A stretch of 64,000 nucleotides of DNA from Pseudoalteromonas rubra (lineage in GTDB: Bacteria; Pseudomonadota; Gammaproteobacteria; Enterobacterales; Alteromonadaceae), in contig NZ_PNCJ01000005.1 in NCBI RefSeq assembly GCF_005887115.1, positions 496,001 through 560,000 on the forward strand, written 5' to 3'. The position numbers and the translations under genes are program-made. This document shows positions 45,063-60,175 of this stretch, piece by piece (the first letter of the stretch is position 1; every line of letters starts with the position of its first letter). The notes below the pieces were generated by a model. The model made no database searches. It saw nothing but the letters and a program-made list of their open reading frames with translations, and was not told the origin of the DNA.

Positions 45063-46931
45063 CTATTTATTCACACGAAGTGTATAGCTGCCCGCGCCTG
45101 AGTAGGAATAGACCACAAAACGATAATAACCAGATGATGCATTGTAATTGATAGATTCCGTAGAACTAGGAGATTCGGAAATGGCAACCTGTTGCCAACG
45201 GCCATTGAGCCACTTCTCTATTTTTAAATCAAAATCGGCACTCGCCGGGCCACTTAGCGACAAACCTATGGTGCCACCCCCATACTGAAACCAGGTGCCA
45301 TTCGGCTCAATCGCACTTTGCTTATCACTCAAGGTGCCTGTGTAAGTATCCGGTTCAGGTTGTGTGGTCGATTCGATAGTGAAAGAGATGGTTTGTGCCG
45401 GATCGGAAATGTCACGGATCCTAAGTCCGGAATCACTGCCATTCCACCACAGTGCATTGGTACCCCGAGATGTTTGTGCATTAGGTAAAGCCTGGGTAAA
45501 TTCTCCCGCCACATCGAACAAGTCACTACTATCACCGCGGTTACGTTTGTATTCCGGGTCACGATTGCCGTCACCATGCTCCATCTGAATATACGGATAC
45601 CATTCATTGGAGTTACTCCCTCGACTGTCTACGTGCCACACAGCCAGTCCCTGATCGAGTTGTTCAGAGTTTTGCCCTGACTTGTGTATGGCTTCGATGT
45701 AAAACGCTTCGTTACTGTTGGCCGGATTCGTCCATTTATAAGAAGTGCCGCTGTCTGAGGTATGACTTAACCGGCCCGAAGGCGCATTGGCATTAATCGC
45801 GGGATTTAATTCTGTTACTGTGTCCCAGCCAGCAATGGCTCTGAAGTGCGCCACTGGCGGCGTTGGTTTATAGCGATTGGTTGTGCCAATGGCGCCATAT
45901 CCCATCACTCCAAAGCTGGCAACGGAGCCCTCCGAGCTGCCATCATAATCATACAAGTCTGGCCAGTTGGTAATTAAGTGACCCGATTCATGGACAAACG
46001 TGCCTATCGCGAGGCTGGCGCGCATATCAGTGATCTGGTAGCGATCGGTACAAACGCCATCGGCACAAAAACGCGGACTAAGTCTTGCCATATGAGGCCA
46101 CAAGCCTTTGGACCAGGCACTGTCCGAGTTGCCTGCATAGAAGATATTCAGACCACGAATTTGATTACTGCTGTTGGTGGTCAGCTGAGAAAAGTCAAAA
46201 CCCTGTTGATATTCGAGCCATTGTAATGCCTCATTGATCAGCTCCTGAGAGCGAACCGTCGAGCTCAGACTGGAATCGGCATAATATGCTTTGTTCTTTT
46301 TTGCGGTGTAATACTGAGTCACCGTGTTGGTGTAATCCAGCTTATCGCCTGATACGGATCGAAAATAGCCCCTCACCGACTGAGCATTACCAAACTCGTT
46401 GTAGTTTAAATCGTTTAAAAAACGTTCTACCTGCGCTTTGGAAATGGTGCCCCGTTCATCCGGAAAGTCGATGATAATCGTCAGACCCTTCACCTGGCCG
46501 CTGATCTCTTCAGCCCCCTGAGTATGAACCATCGCAGAATGAGATACTTTTTCGCTACCCAGCATTTGCGCACGTTTTGATTCAACCAGCGCAGCTTTTG
46601 CAGCGTCACTCAGACCTGCCTGTGGTTCACTGACAGTAAGGTGTTGGACAGAACGCAGACTCTCCACTAATTTGCCAGTTGAAATCAGCGAAGTGCCATC
46701 CGCACTGACCTTAGCATAAGCCATGCCTTTGAGTGATGCATCGTAAACAGCCAGGCGGCCATCCGCGGTCCGTTGCTCTGCGAAGTAATCATTGCCTTGC
46801 AGATACAGGGTCACAGTCTGACCATTTGGCTGAGTGAATTCGTAAGGTGTGTTGTTGTAGGGAATTGCGGCCTGAACCAATGTGGTCACAGTGACCGCAC
46901 TGACTGCCAATAGAGTGTGTAGTGTTCGCAT
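45063..46931 (-). CDS. Secreted M6-family (immune inhibitor A-like) metalloprotease
   Basis: 622 residues. Signal peptide about 1-21 (cut after VQA), propeptide-like segment to about 130, and an M6 catalytic domain with zinc motif HESGH (His314, Glu315, His318) followed by the downstream Asp in DLYDYDG. The last 105 residues (YTGTLSDKQSAIEPNGTWFQYGGG to the end) resemble a C-terminal PPC-type secretion or binding domain often removed on maturation. A typical extracellular protease of marine heterotrophs. AAGGAA lies 7 bases before the ATG, but this site and the first two bases of the ATG are part of a 13-bp inverted repeat (see the separate entry), which suggests translational control. Confidence 0.93.
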   Translation of the reverse strand: MRTLHTLLAVSAVTVTTLVQAAIPYNNTPYEFTQPNGQTVTLYLQGNDYFAEQRTADGRLAVYDASLKGMAYAKVSADGTSLISTGKLVESLRSVQHLTVSEPQAGLSDAAKAALVESKRAQMLGSEKVSHSAMVHTQGAEEISGQVKGLTIIIDFPDERGTISKAQVERFLNDLNYNEFGNAQSVRGYFRSVSGDKLDYTNTVTQYYTAKKNKAYYADSSLSSTVRSQELINEALQWLEYQQGFDFSQLTTNSSNQIRGLNIFYAGNSDSAWSKGLWPHMARLSPRFCADGVCTDRYQITDMRASLAIGTFVHESGHLITNWPDLYDYDGSSEGSVASFGVMGYGAIGTTNRYKPTPPVAHFRAIAGWDTVTELNPAINANAPSGRLSHTSDSGTSYKWTNPANSNEAFYIEAIHKSGQNSEQLDQGLAVWHVDSRGSNSNEWYPYIQMEHGDGNRDPEYKRNRGDSSDLFDVAGEFTQALPNAQTSRGTNALWWNGSDSGLRIRDISDPAQTISFTIESTTQPEPDTYTGTLSDKQSAIEPNGTWFQYGGGTIGLSLSGPASADFDLKIEKWLNGRWQQVAISESPSSTESINYNASSGYYRFVVYSYSGAGSYTLRVNK

Positions 46932-47001
46932 AATTAAGTTCCTTTACATGTGTATGGCCTCTCTCATATCAGGCGTGATATGAAATTGGGAACTTAATTA
47001 T
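46930..47001 (-). promoter_or_regulatory. 5' leader hairpin that pairs the protease ribosome-binding site
   Basis: Perfect 13-bp inverted repeat: GGAACTTAATTAT (mRNA sense, covering the Shine-Dalgarno AAGGAA in part and the AT of ATG) pairs with ATAATTAAGTTCC 46 bases upstream (arms at 46930-46942 and 46989-47001). The enclosed loop contains a second 7-bp hairpin, CATATCA-GGCG-TGATATG on the plus strand (46965-46982). If formed in the mRNA the structure hides the start site. The outer stem is AT-rich (9 of 13 pairs), so temperature could open it. Confidence 0.7.
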
Positions 47002-47039
47002 TAACCATATTTTTACAACTTATCAAATTTAAATTTTTA

Positions 47040-48092
47040 TTACCAGAACGCCGTGATCTTATCTCCACCAGGCGTATTTGCAACCTGGCCACACCAACGT
47101 CGCAACGTGATCCGTGCAGTAACTGGCTTGTCAATTGGCTCAGGGCGCTGCTTTGCCTTTGCAGCAGACCAGGCATCAGAAATGGCTTTATGTGCCAGTA
47201 ACTGAACATAAAGATCAATAGAAGGTGTTAATTCTGAATTAATGAGTGTCTCCATTGATGCAACCAGTTTGTCCAGTATGGCCGAAGTCAGTGCACGTGA
47301 TTCAACCACAGTGTCGAAGACCGCCAACTGCCAAAGATAGAAGTCATTGAATACGGCCTGCCCACTGGCATTTATCTGAGTCGCGACAGATGCTTTAAAA
47401 CGCATAAACCCACCCCAGTCACGTAAATGAATTTGTGTATTCAGCAAGTTTAGGCCCGTACCTGCGGCATGGCCAAACTGTTCCGTTTCTGAATGAAATA
47501 AAAATGCCCGGATGTACATCAGCTGCGCATTGCGATAACTACTGCTATCAAAATACAGGTTACCCAGGTTGTTCTTAATGTTTGCAATGATCTCTCTGTC
47601 TTCTGACAGCATCATGGCGTCTTTAAGTATCCCTGTCGCCTTTTTATGCTGACCAGTAAACCGATAAACCACCGCCAGATTGTTCGCAATCCTAGCGTAC
47701 TGCTTATCATCTGTTACATAATTTAACGCACACTCGTTGAGCTGTTGAGCGTATTGATAGTCATGCATTCTCCTGTGGTATACGGCCAAAGAGCCAATGA
47801 CATGGACGTGTTCCCCATGCAGATAACTCTGCCACTGTTCTTGACTTAGTTGATTGATAATGCCTGATACTGAGGCAGAATCATATGAGCGTACACTCGA
47901 CTCCAGTCCGGCAAGATAAACTTGTAGTAACCCTTTACTGGGCTCCTCAGGCAGCTTGTCATATACCTCACGAAATAAGGTGACTGCCTGAGTTGGGTTT
48001 TTGTCATTCAGGTCTTTCAGTTGGTTCAATGTTTTGAACAATTCCGCAGGTGTTAAAGTGACGGCGGCAGAAAACAACAAGCTTGTGAGCAT
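47040..48092 (-). CDS. Uncharacterised TPR-like repeat protein
   Basis: 350 residues; not recognised as a named family. Short hydrophobic N-terminus (MLTSLLFSAAVTLT), possibly a signal peptide. Repeated helix pairs with tetratricopeptide-like spacing (for example QYAQQLNECALNY, YARIANNLAVVYRFTGQHKKATGILKDAM, IKNNLGNLYFDSSSYRNAQLMYIRAF) fill residues 105-210. The C-terminus ends with a short Pro/Arg-rich stretch. It precedes the M6 protease gene by 108 bases on the same strand, so it may share its promoter, or the intervening leader may belong to a separate transcript. Function unknown. Confidence 0.75.
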   Translation of the reverse strand: MLTSLLFSAAVTLTPAELFKTLNQLKDLNDKNPTQAVTLFREVYDKLPEEPSKGLLQVYLAGLESSVRSYDSASVSGIINQLSQEQWQSYLHGEHVHVIGSLAVYHRRMHDYQYAQQLNECALNYVTDDKQYARIANNLAVVYRFTGQHKKATGILKDAMMLSEDREIIANIKNNLGNLYFDSSSYRNAQLMYIRAFLFHSETEQFGHAAGTGLNLLNTQIHLRDWGGFMRFKASVATQINASGQAVFNDFYLWQLAVFDTVVESRALTSAILDKLVASMETLINSELTPSIDLYVQLLAHKAISDAWSAAKAKQRPEPIDKPVTARITLRRWCGQVANTPGGDKITAFW

Positions 48093-48401
48093 ATATCAGA
48101 GACACCTAATTGCAATCTTGTTAAGCATGGTACAGATACAATTAATATACCAGAGAACATGCTGATCTGTGATTGACTACCATTAATGCAATTTGGTCAA
48201 AAAACGCCCCAAAATACACACAAAAAAAACACAATTGTTAATAACAAAGTCCATTTAGGTTTTACCTCAATCAGAGCCAAAAATAGAAAGCACATAATTT
48301 TATTGGTAAAAAATAGACAAAAAACCAAAATATAAAAATATTAATATGAAATTTCTCATTTATAAGTTTACATTTGAAAAACATTGCGATAGCATGAAGT
48401 C
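48093..48401. other. AT-rich intergenic region
   Basis: About 310 bases between the TPR-like gene and the small-RNA candidate; many A/T runs, no gene supported. It must contain the promoter of the minus-strand TPR-like gene. A sigma-70-like pair for the plus strand, TTTACA (48367-48372), 17 bases, TAGCAT (48390-48395), lies at its right end. Confidence 0.5.
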
Positions 48402-48552
48402 GTTCCTTAGGGCATGACTCATCAAATGAGTCATTCCAAATGAACTCCCGAGAAGTAGAGCTTACCAACAAGGATGTTGGTTTATTGGGTATTTCCTGGC
48501 ACAGTTTTGTTGCTATTGGAGGTTGGGCAGGATGTTTCCTGCCTTTTTTTTT
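48402..48552 (+). ncRNA. Candidate small RNA with three hairpins and a terminator
   Basis: Predicted transcript of about 150 nt starting some 7 bases after the TAGCAT -10 element. It has three perfect stem-loops: a 9-bp stem ATGACTCAT/ATGAGTCAT with loop CAA (48414-48434); a 7-bp stem ACCAACA/TGTTGGT with loop AGGA (48464-48481), which has the form of a CsrA/RsmA binding hairpin; and a 7-bp stem GGCAGGA/TCCTGCC (48526-48543) followed by nine T residues, a textbook terminator. No open reading frame of note lies inside. It could instead be an untranslated leader with an attenuator for nudB, 72 bases further on. No match to a known RNA family was recognised. Confidence 0.55.
48526..48552 (+). 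terminator. Strong rho-independent terminator
   Basis: GGCAGGA-TGTT-TCCTGCC stem-loop (48526-48543) followed by nine T (48544-48552). No plus-strand protein gene precedes it, so it ends the small-RNA candidate or acts as an attenuator before nudB. Confidence 0.85.
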
Positions 48553-48624
48553 GCCTGTAACCTTGTACTTGCCAAACTGACTTACTTTTGGGTAAATTTA
48601 GTAAAAATAGTACAGCGGCCACTT

Positions 48625-49065
48625 ATGACACTCAGACTACCTCACTCCGTACTTGTCGTAATCTACACAACTCATAACGAATTTTTACTGCTACAACGGG
48701 CGGATGACCCCAGCTTCTGGCAATCTGTGACTGGCGGCGTAGATCCCGGAGAGTTACCGATTGAGACGGCGTACAGAGAATTACTCGAAGAAACAGGCAT
48801 CGATGCAAAGGCGCTTGGGGTGACTATTAAAGATCATCAAAAGTGCAATCAGTACACCATCAGAGAGCAATGGCGGCACCGGTATGTGGCGGGTGCGACT
48901 GTGAATACTGAGTATGTATTCAGCGTGTGTGTCCCGAGTGGTTGCGAAGTGCGGCTTGCGCCGGGAGAACACCTGGATTATCGATGGCTCACCCAGCAAC
49001 AAGCCGCTGAGCAAGCCTGGTCAACCAGTAACAGTGAAGAAATTTTATCTATTGAACTGGTTTAA
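48625..49065 (+). CDS. nudB: Dihydroneopterin triphosphate pyrophosphatase (Nudix)
   Basis: 146 residues from ATG 48625, close to E. coli NudB (150). It removes pyrophosphate from dihydroneopterin triphosphate in folate synthesis. Nudix box G-x5-E-x7-REL-xEE-xGI is intact (from GVDPGE to ETGI, about residues 36-58), and the N-terminal VLVVIYT and QRADDPSFWQSVTGG are typical of NudB. An upstream in-frame ATG at 48523 would start inside the strong terminator region and is rejected. Ribosome-binding site weak. Ends tail-to-tail with the methyltransferase gene, overlapping 17 bases. Confidence 0.85.
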   Translation: MTLRLPHSVLVVIYTTHNEFLLLQRADDPSFWQSVTGGVDPGELPIETAYRELLEETGIDAKALGVTIKDHQKCNQYTIREQWRHRYVAGATVNTEYVFSVCVPSGCEVRLAPGEHLDYRWLTQQQAAEQAWSTSNSEEILSIELV

Positions 49066-49672
49066 ATAGCAGCGTCTGCCAGGTGACAGAGGCTCTGCCC
49101 TGCGCATCCTCTTCCGGTTCAGTCACCTCTACGCAGTGCAAATCTGCTTTTTCTGCAATATCAAGAATATACTCTACCGAGCAATTTTGCATTCCGCGCA
49201 CTTTCAGTGCTTCCTCATCATCACAATGGCGCAGTTTAATGGCCAGCAAACCATGCTGGTTTAGCAAAGTGCGCAAGGTCAGCATTGCCTGCTGTCCAGA
49301 GCTGGCCTGCAAATAGTTAAACACCGAGCTGACTAAAATCACATCGAAGGCAGCATGGTTCTTACGTACTTTGTACAAACAGGGCAGCTCATCCTGATAC
49401 CAGTTAACCGGCATATCGCGGGTATATGCTTGTCCCAGGCGGTTTAATGAACACACAGGCTCTACCGCAACCACCTCTGCATTTTCTGCCTGCTCAACAA
49501 AAAACCGGGCATCTCTGCCAGCGCCGGCACCGATATCCAGGAACTTCAGACCTGTTTCAGACATCAATGGCGTCACAAATTTTAGCCAAGAGGCATGTAG
49601 CAGCTCAAAGCGATATGATTGATACACTTTGGCGAGTTGTAATGCATTGTCTTCGTAATATTGCATAGGCAT
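49049..49672 (-). CDS. Class I SAM-dependent methyltransferase
   Basis: 207 residues. Rossmann-type SAM site FLDIGAGAGRDARFF (about 44-58) followed by the acidic strand end VAVEP, and FDVILVSSVFNYL as motif II. No substrate-specific signature was recognised; such proteins methylate small molecules, quinones or proteins. Transcribed toward nudB with a 17-base overlap of the coding ends. Upstream GGAG lies 10 bases before ATG 49672; ATG 49666 is an alternative start. Confidence 0.85.
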   Translation of the reverse strand: MPMQYYEDNALQLAKVYQSYRFELLHASWLKFVTPLMSETGLKFLDIGAGAGRDARFFVEQAENAEVVAVEPVCSLNRLGQAYTRDMPVNWYQDELPCLYKVRKNHAAFDVILVSSVFNYLQASSGQQAMLTLRTLLNQHGLLAIKLRHCDDEEALKVRGMQNCSVEYILDIAEKADLHCVEVTEPEEDAQGRASVTWQTLLFKPVQ

Positions 49673-49959
49673 AGATGCTAGGCTCCAACCAATTTTAATT
49701 GTTCCTGATACAACGCCATCATAGACAATAATAAAGGCACAATTATGACAATTTGGTTAAATATGGCTTTGGTTCAGTCAAGATTAACGCTTTGATTTAG
49801 TGGCAGAAACGTATACATTGGTTGCCATATGAAGGGGTCAGTTCCGCGTATTCTTCGCGACTAATCGCATGTAACCAGTATGATTGAGAGCACGTCAGGT
49901 TTCTCCCCATTTTTGCAGCCTGTTACCTGCGTCAGGGATCCATTACACCAGGAGTTTTT

Positions 49960-51069
49960 ATGTCACTAGATTCTTTACAGACCCCGTGTCTATTGCTGGA
50001 TAAGCAAAAGCTACTGAACAATATCAATCGGCTAAATAACCAGCTGGCGCGCTTTAATGTGTCCTCGCGGCCACACCTCAAAACTCTGAAATCGGTAGAT
50101 GCCGCTCGGTATATGCTGGGTGATCTGTCGGCGCCCTGCACGGTTTCGACGCTGCAAGAAGCTCGACAGTTTGCTCAAGCGGGTTGCAAGGATATCACTT
50201 ATGCCGTAGGGATCAGTGAACACAAACTGCCTGAGATACTGGACCTGCAAAATCAGGGCGTCACCATGCATATTATTATGGACAGCTTTGAGCAGGCACA
50301 ATTTGTCCATGCTTTTTGTCGGGAAAATGATTGCCAGTTAAGCAGCCTGATCGAGATTGACTGTGACGGCAAGCGGGCTGGCATAAAACCGGGTGATCCA
50401 CAGCTCATCGCAATTGCTAAAATTTTGCAAAGCGCTGAACTATTTAGTGGCGTCCTTACTCATGCCGGCGGCGCATATGACAGCCACACTCTGGACGAAA
50501 TCAGAGCTATGGCACAGCAAGAACAAGCAGCCGTACGCGATGCTGCCAGCAAACTGAATAAGCGCCAAATCAGCTGTGACGTTATTAGCGTAGGCTCCAC
50601 GCCCACCGCACTGCTGGGTGAAGGGTTTGAACAAGTCACCGAAGTCCGAGCTGGCGTTTACGCTAGTATGGATCTCGTTATGGCTGACCTTGGCGTGTGC
50701 CAGCCAGAAGACATCGCCTTAAGCGTCCTGACCAGGGTGATTGGTCATAATAAGGAAAAGAACTGGCTGATCCTGGACGCGGGCTGGATGGCCTTATCAC
50801 GCGACCTTGGCCTGGCGCCTCAGCGAAATGGTTACGGCCAGGTATGTGATGAAGCAGGACACACTTTACCCGGGTTGTATGTAAACAGTGCGAATCAGGA
50901 GCATGGCATTGTGGCCCTGCCCGAGGGCCTGGATCTCAGCCTTTTTAGCATTGGCACCTTACTGCGCATATTGCCAAATCACGCCTGTGCCACCGCCGCG
51001 CAACATGCGGGGTATCAGGTGATTTCGAATGATGAAATGGACTACTGGCCACGTTTTGGCGGCTGGTAA
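49960..51069 (+). CDS. D-threonine aldolase / D-serine dehydratase family PLP enzyme
   Basis: 369 residues, fold-III PLP enzyme of the DSD1 family. N-terminal alanine-racemase-like barrel with the PLP lysine in RPHLKTLKS (Lys41), HAGGAYD near 168 and SVGSTPTA near 210 (phosphate site). The C-terminal part has the metal-binding His/Cys of the family (ILPNHACATA). These enzymes split D-threonine to glycine and acetaldehyde or dehydrate D-serine; which applies cannot be read. AGGAG is 5 bases before ATG. Promoter probably in the 287-base gap upstream. Confidence 0.88.
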   Translation: MSLDSLQTPCLLLDKQKLLNNINRLNNQLARFNVSSRPHLKTLKSVDAARYMLGDLSAPCTVSTLQEARQFAQAGCKDITYAVGISEHKLPEILDLQNQGVTMHIIMDSFEQAQFVHAFCRENDCQLSSLIEIDCDGKRAGIKPGDPQLIAIAKILQSAELFSGVLTHAGGAYDSHTLDEIRAMAQQEQAAVRDAASKLNKRQISCDVISVGSTPTALLGEGFEQVTEVRAGVYASMDLVMADLGVCQPEDIALSVLTRVIGHNKEKNWLILDAGWMALSRDLGLAPQRNGYGQVCDEAGHTLPGLYVNSANQEHGIVALPEGLDLSLFSIGTLLRILPNHACATAAQHAGYQVISNDEMDYWPRFGGW

Positions 51070-51127
51070 TGGTCCACATTCAGCATTGTTGCTATAGTAC
51101 AGACACGGAAATATAGAAGGAATAAAC

Positions 51128-52087
51128 ATGGACCCTATCACGCTCATTCTCGACTACCTCCTCACCGTCGAGGCCTTTTTACTGATTTTTATCATCTTTG
51201 TGCTCAAAGGCAGCATTAAATTTGTGCCGCAAAACCGCGCCTGGATCATAGAAAGGTTTGGTAAATACCAGTCAACTAAAGAAGCCGGTTTGAACTTTAT
51301 TGTGCCTTTTATCGATCAGGTCTCTGCCGATCGCAGCCTTAAAGAGCAAGCCGTCGATGTGCCTTCACAGTCAGCCATCACCCGCGACAATATTTCTTTA
51401 ATTGTCGACGGCGTTTTGTATTTTCGGGTACTGGACCCCTACAAAGCTACTTATGGCGTTGACGATTACATCTTTGCCGTCACTCAGCTGGCCCAGACAA
51501 CGATGCGTAGTGAGCTGGGTAAAATGGAGCTGGATAAAACCTTTGAAGAGCGTGATATGCTCAACACCAATATTGTCTCTGCCATCAATGCCGCATCCGA
51601 CCCCTGGGGCATTCAGGTGCTCAGATATGAGATCAAAGACATAGTGCCACCCAACTCAGTAATGGAAGCCATGGAAGCGCAAATGAAAGCAGAGCGGGTT
51701 AAACGAGCGCAGATCCTGGAATCGGAAGGCGACAGGCAAGCCGCCATCAACGTGGCCGAGGGTAAAAAGCAAGCCCAGGTACTGGCCGCAGAGGCAGAAA
51801 AAGCCGAGCAGATCCTTAAAGCAGAAGGTGAAGCAAAAGCCATTATCGCCGTTGCGGAGGCGCAAGCGGATGCACTGAGAAAAGTCGGTGAAGCCGCCAA
51901 CACAGAAGAAGGCCAAAAAGCCATTCAGCTCGACCTGGCCAGTAAAGCCATTGTTGCCAAAGAGGCCATTGCTCGTGAATCTTCCGTGGTCTTGTTGCCT
52001 GAAAACGGCACCGATCCCAGCTCTTTGGTGGCACAGGGCATGTCGATCATCAACAGCCTGAATAAAAAGCAAAAGGAGCAGTCGTGA
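51128..52087 (+). CDS. qmcA: SPFH/Band 7 membrane protein (paraslipin, QmcA-type)
   Basis: 319 residues. One N-terminal hydrophobic helix (about 12-28), an SPFH domain (about 30-190: VPQNRAWIIERFGKY, VDVPSQSAITRDNISLIVDGVLYFRV, LGKMELDKTFEERDMLN), then an Ala/Glu/Lys-rich coiled coil (about 190-260) and a C-terminal LPENGTDPSSLVAQG. Matches QmcA/STOML2-type paraslipins, which form large membrane-associated cages and affect membrane-protein quality control. AAGGAAT precedes ATG. Overlaps the NfeD gene by 4 bases (GTGA), the usual pairing. Confidence 0.93.
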   Translation: MDPITLILDYLLTVEAFLLIFIIFVLKGSIKFVPQNRAWIIERFGKYQSTKEAGLNFIVPFIDQVSADRSLKEQAVDVPSQSAITRDNISLIVDGVLYFRVLDPYKATYGVDDYIFAVTQLAQTTMRSELGKMELDKTFEERDMLNTNIVSAINAASDPWGIQVLRYEIKDIVPPNSVMEAMEAQMKAERVKRAQILESEGDRQAAINVAEGKKQAQVLAAEAEKAEQILKAEGEAKAIIAVAEAQADALRKVGEAANTEEGQKAIQLDLASKAIVAKEAIARESSVVLLPENGTDPSSLVAQGMSIINSLNKKQKEQS

Positions 52088-52545
52088 CCCTGATTGTTGA
52101 ACATCTGAGCCAGATCCTGATTGTACTCGGGCTGCTGGCTTTAATCATAGAAGTCGCCGTACTGGGCTTTGCCACCTTTGTACTGTTTTTCCTCGGTCTG
52201 TCTTTGGTCCTGAGTGGCTTAATGATGTCGGTGGGCTTACTGGACGCCACCCTGATGAATGCATTGTGGGTCAATGCGGTATTAACCGCAGCTCTGGCAG
52301 CTGTTCTTTGGCAACCGCTCAAGCGTATGCAGGCCAAGACAGAAAGCACAGAAGTAAACAGCGACTTTGCCGACATCACCTTAGTACTCAGCGATGACCT
52401 TAATGAGCAAAGCCAGCTCACCCATGCCTACTCAGGGATCACCTGGCAGCTAAAAAGCGAAACGCCTATTGCAAAAGGCACCACGGTCAAAGTGGTGAAA
52501 AAAAGCGTCGGGGTGCTGTGGGTGGAAGCGCTGGGAGAGGAGTGA
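52084..52545 (+). CDS. NfeD-family membrane protein (YbbK-type partner)
   Basis: 153 residues. Starts with GTG inside the stop of the SPFH gene (GTGA overlap, translational coupling). Three transmembrane helices about 8-75 (ILIVLGLLALIIEVAVLGF, FVLFFLGLSLVLSGLMM, LMNALWVNAVLTAALAAVLW), then a small OB-fold domain about 95-153 (SGITWQLKSETPIAKGTTVKVVKKSVGVLWVEAL). NfeD proteins act with SPFH proteins in membrane stress responses. Confidence 0.9.
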   Translation: MTLIVEHLSQILIVLGLLALIIEVAVLGFATFVLFFLGLSLVLSGLMMSVGLLDATLMNALWVNAVLTAALAAVLWQPLKRMQAKTESTEVNSDFADITLVLSDDLNEQSQLTHAYSGITWQLKSETPIAKGTTVKVVKKSVGVLWVEALGEE

Positions 52546-52764
52546 CAGAAAGATCTTTTCGCAGCGCAAGGCAGTGAGGTCAGGGAAGACCGGTAAACTT
52601 GCTACAGGGCAGTACTTCGCTCGGTGTTTATTTAGCTTAGTTCAAAGTCTGTTTTGTTGATTCTGTAACGAAACGGTAGATTTGCTCACTGGGATAGTCA
52701 TTTTTAAATCGACCTCAGCATCACAACCATCGATATACTCCAACACTCAAAAACAAGGAATAAC

Positions 52765-53232
52765 ATGCACGTAAGACTCGCAGAACAAAAGGATTTAGAT
52801 GTTCTCAGTCAGATTTGTATGGCGTCATTTGATGGTGCCCTGGCAAATACCTTACCAGCGGCTGGTCGGGATACTTTTAAAGCAATTGCCGCTCCTGCTG
52901 CGATTGCGGCGCGGCTGGCACAGGATAACCAAGTTTTGGTGGCTGAAATTGCCGGCCAGCCTGTTGGTATGCTTGAGCTAAAGGCGGGTCGTCATATTGC
53001 CATGTTGTTTGTTACTCCTGCTCAGCAACATAAAGGGGTTGGCAAAGCCCTGATTAATGCGGCATTTGAACTGGCCACGGAGCAGAGCGTTACGGTTTCG
53101 GCTTCGCTGCCATCGGTTGGGGCTTATCAAAAGTATGGCTTTGATCTGGCCGGAGAAGTTGCCAAGTCTGACGGCCTGGTTTATCAGCCCATGGAAGCCA
53201 CACTGCCAAAGCATTCCTTTTATACCGTCTGA
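52765..53232 (+). CDS. GNAT-family N-acetyltransferase
   Basis: 155 residues, GNAT fold. Acetyl-CoA motif QQHKGVGKALINAA (about 91-104) preceded by the beta-strand HIAMLFVTP, and a typical C-terminal GAYQKYGFDLAGE. Substrate unknown. AAGGAAT lies before ATG. The 219 bases between NfeD and this gene hold no recognised feature beyond a possible promoter. Confidence 0.85.
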   Translation: MHVRLAEQKDLDVLSQICMASFDGALANTLPAAGRDTFKAIAAPAAIAARLAQDNQVLVAEIAGQPVGMLELKAGRHIAMLFVTPAQQHKGVGKALINAAFELATEQSVTVSASLPSVGAYQKYGFDLAGEVAKSDGLVYQPMEATLPKHSFYTV

Positions 53233-53235
53233 TAA

Positions 53236-56989
<3,754 letters not shown>

Positions 56990-57252
56990 TTAGTACCAGG
57001 CGATTAATCACGTAATAAACCGCCAAACTTTTTTCTGCTGCTTAGCCATCGATAAGCCGATGTACTTATATGATCGGATAGTATTACACTGAGACAAAAA
57101 GTTTCACTATTATGTTACGCAGATAAAGCAATTCAACCTCTATCTAACATATTGAAATATATACTTTGTCATTCAGGTGTCGTTACGCTGACGTACACTA
57201 TCGGCGAGGATATGCGTAAAACAAGTAACAGAGCAGCAAACAGGAAATAATA

Positions 57253-57720
57253 ATGATCATCAGGAAACTCAGATTACAACGCGGTTGGTCGCAGGAGCAG
57301 CTGGCAACGCTTAGCGGATTGAGTATTAGAACTATTCAACGAATAGAGCGAGGTCAGAGTCCCAGTCTGGAGTCATTAAAATCGTTAGCTGCTGTTTTTG
57401 ATACTAATATTGCAGATCTCAAAGAGGAGCCGAATGATATGAACAATGAAACCATATCCCAGCAGGAACAACGTGTCATAGAGCAGGTACGCGCAATTAA
57501 AGATTTTTACTCGCACTTAATCACCTATGTTTTAGTCAACGCCGTACTGTTTGGCATAAACATTTTCACCAGTCCAGAGTATATCTGGGCCTGGTGGCCA
57601 GCACTCGGCTGGGGAATAGGACTGCTCAGTCACTGGGCAAGCGCATTTGAGGTATTCAACTTGTTTGGCGCGCAATGGGAAAAGCGCCAGATAGAGAAAC
57701 GCCTGGGGCGGAAGCTCTAA
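57253..57720 (+). CDS. XRE-type helix-turn-helix protein with 2TM domain
   Basis: 155 residues. N-terminal Cro/CI-type helix-turn-helix (1-60: LRLQRGWSQEQLATLSGLSIRTIQRIERGQS), a short hinge, then the 2TM domain (PF13239-like: FYSHLITYVLVNAVLFGINIF and WAWWPALGWGIGLLSHWASAFE), ending in a basic tail. The arrangement anchors a DNA-binding domain to the inner membrane. AGGAA precedes ATG. Targets unknown; the 263-base gap upstream probably carries its promoter. Confidence 0.88.
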   Translation: MIIRKLRLQRGWSQEQLATLSGLSIRTIQRIERGQSPSLESLKSLAAVFDTNIADLKEEPNDMNNETISQQEQRVIEQVRAIKDFYSHLITYVLVNAVLFGINIFTSPEYIWAWWPALGWGIGLLSHWASAFEVFNLFGAQWEKRQIEKRLGRKL

Positions 57721-57762
57721 ATAGAGACAAGCAGAGTTCTTTCGCCGCTGAGCACAAGACGG

Positions 57763-60069
<2,307 letters not shown>

Positions 60070-60175
60070 TCAAAACTCTAGAAGACAGATGCAGGCTTGT
60101 AAAGTGAGTGAAAGTGCCCGACTGAAATACTGTCTGGCACTTTGATTTGAAACACTGATTTAAAACACAATGCAC

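Noticed and set aside
48271..48471. 66-codon minus-strand frame in the AT-rich gap
   Set aside because: Composition is AT-driven (many Phe, Ile, Lys), there is no ribosome-binding site, and it overlaps the small-RNA candidate.
48523..48624. N-terminal extension of nudB from an upstream ATG
   Set aside because: It would start inside the terminator hairpin; the shorter start matches NudB length.
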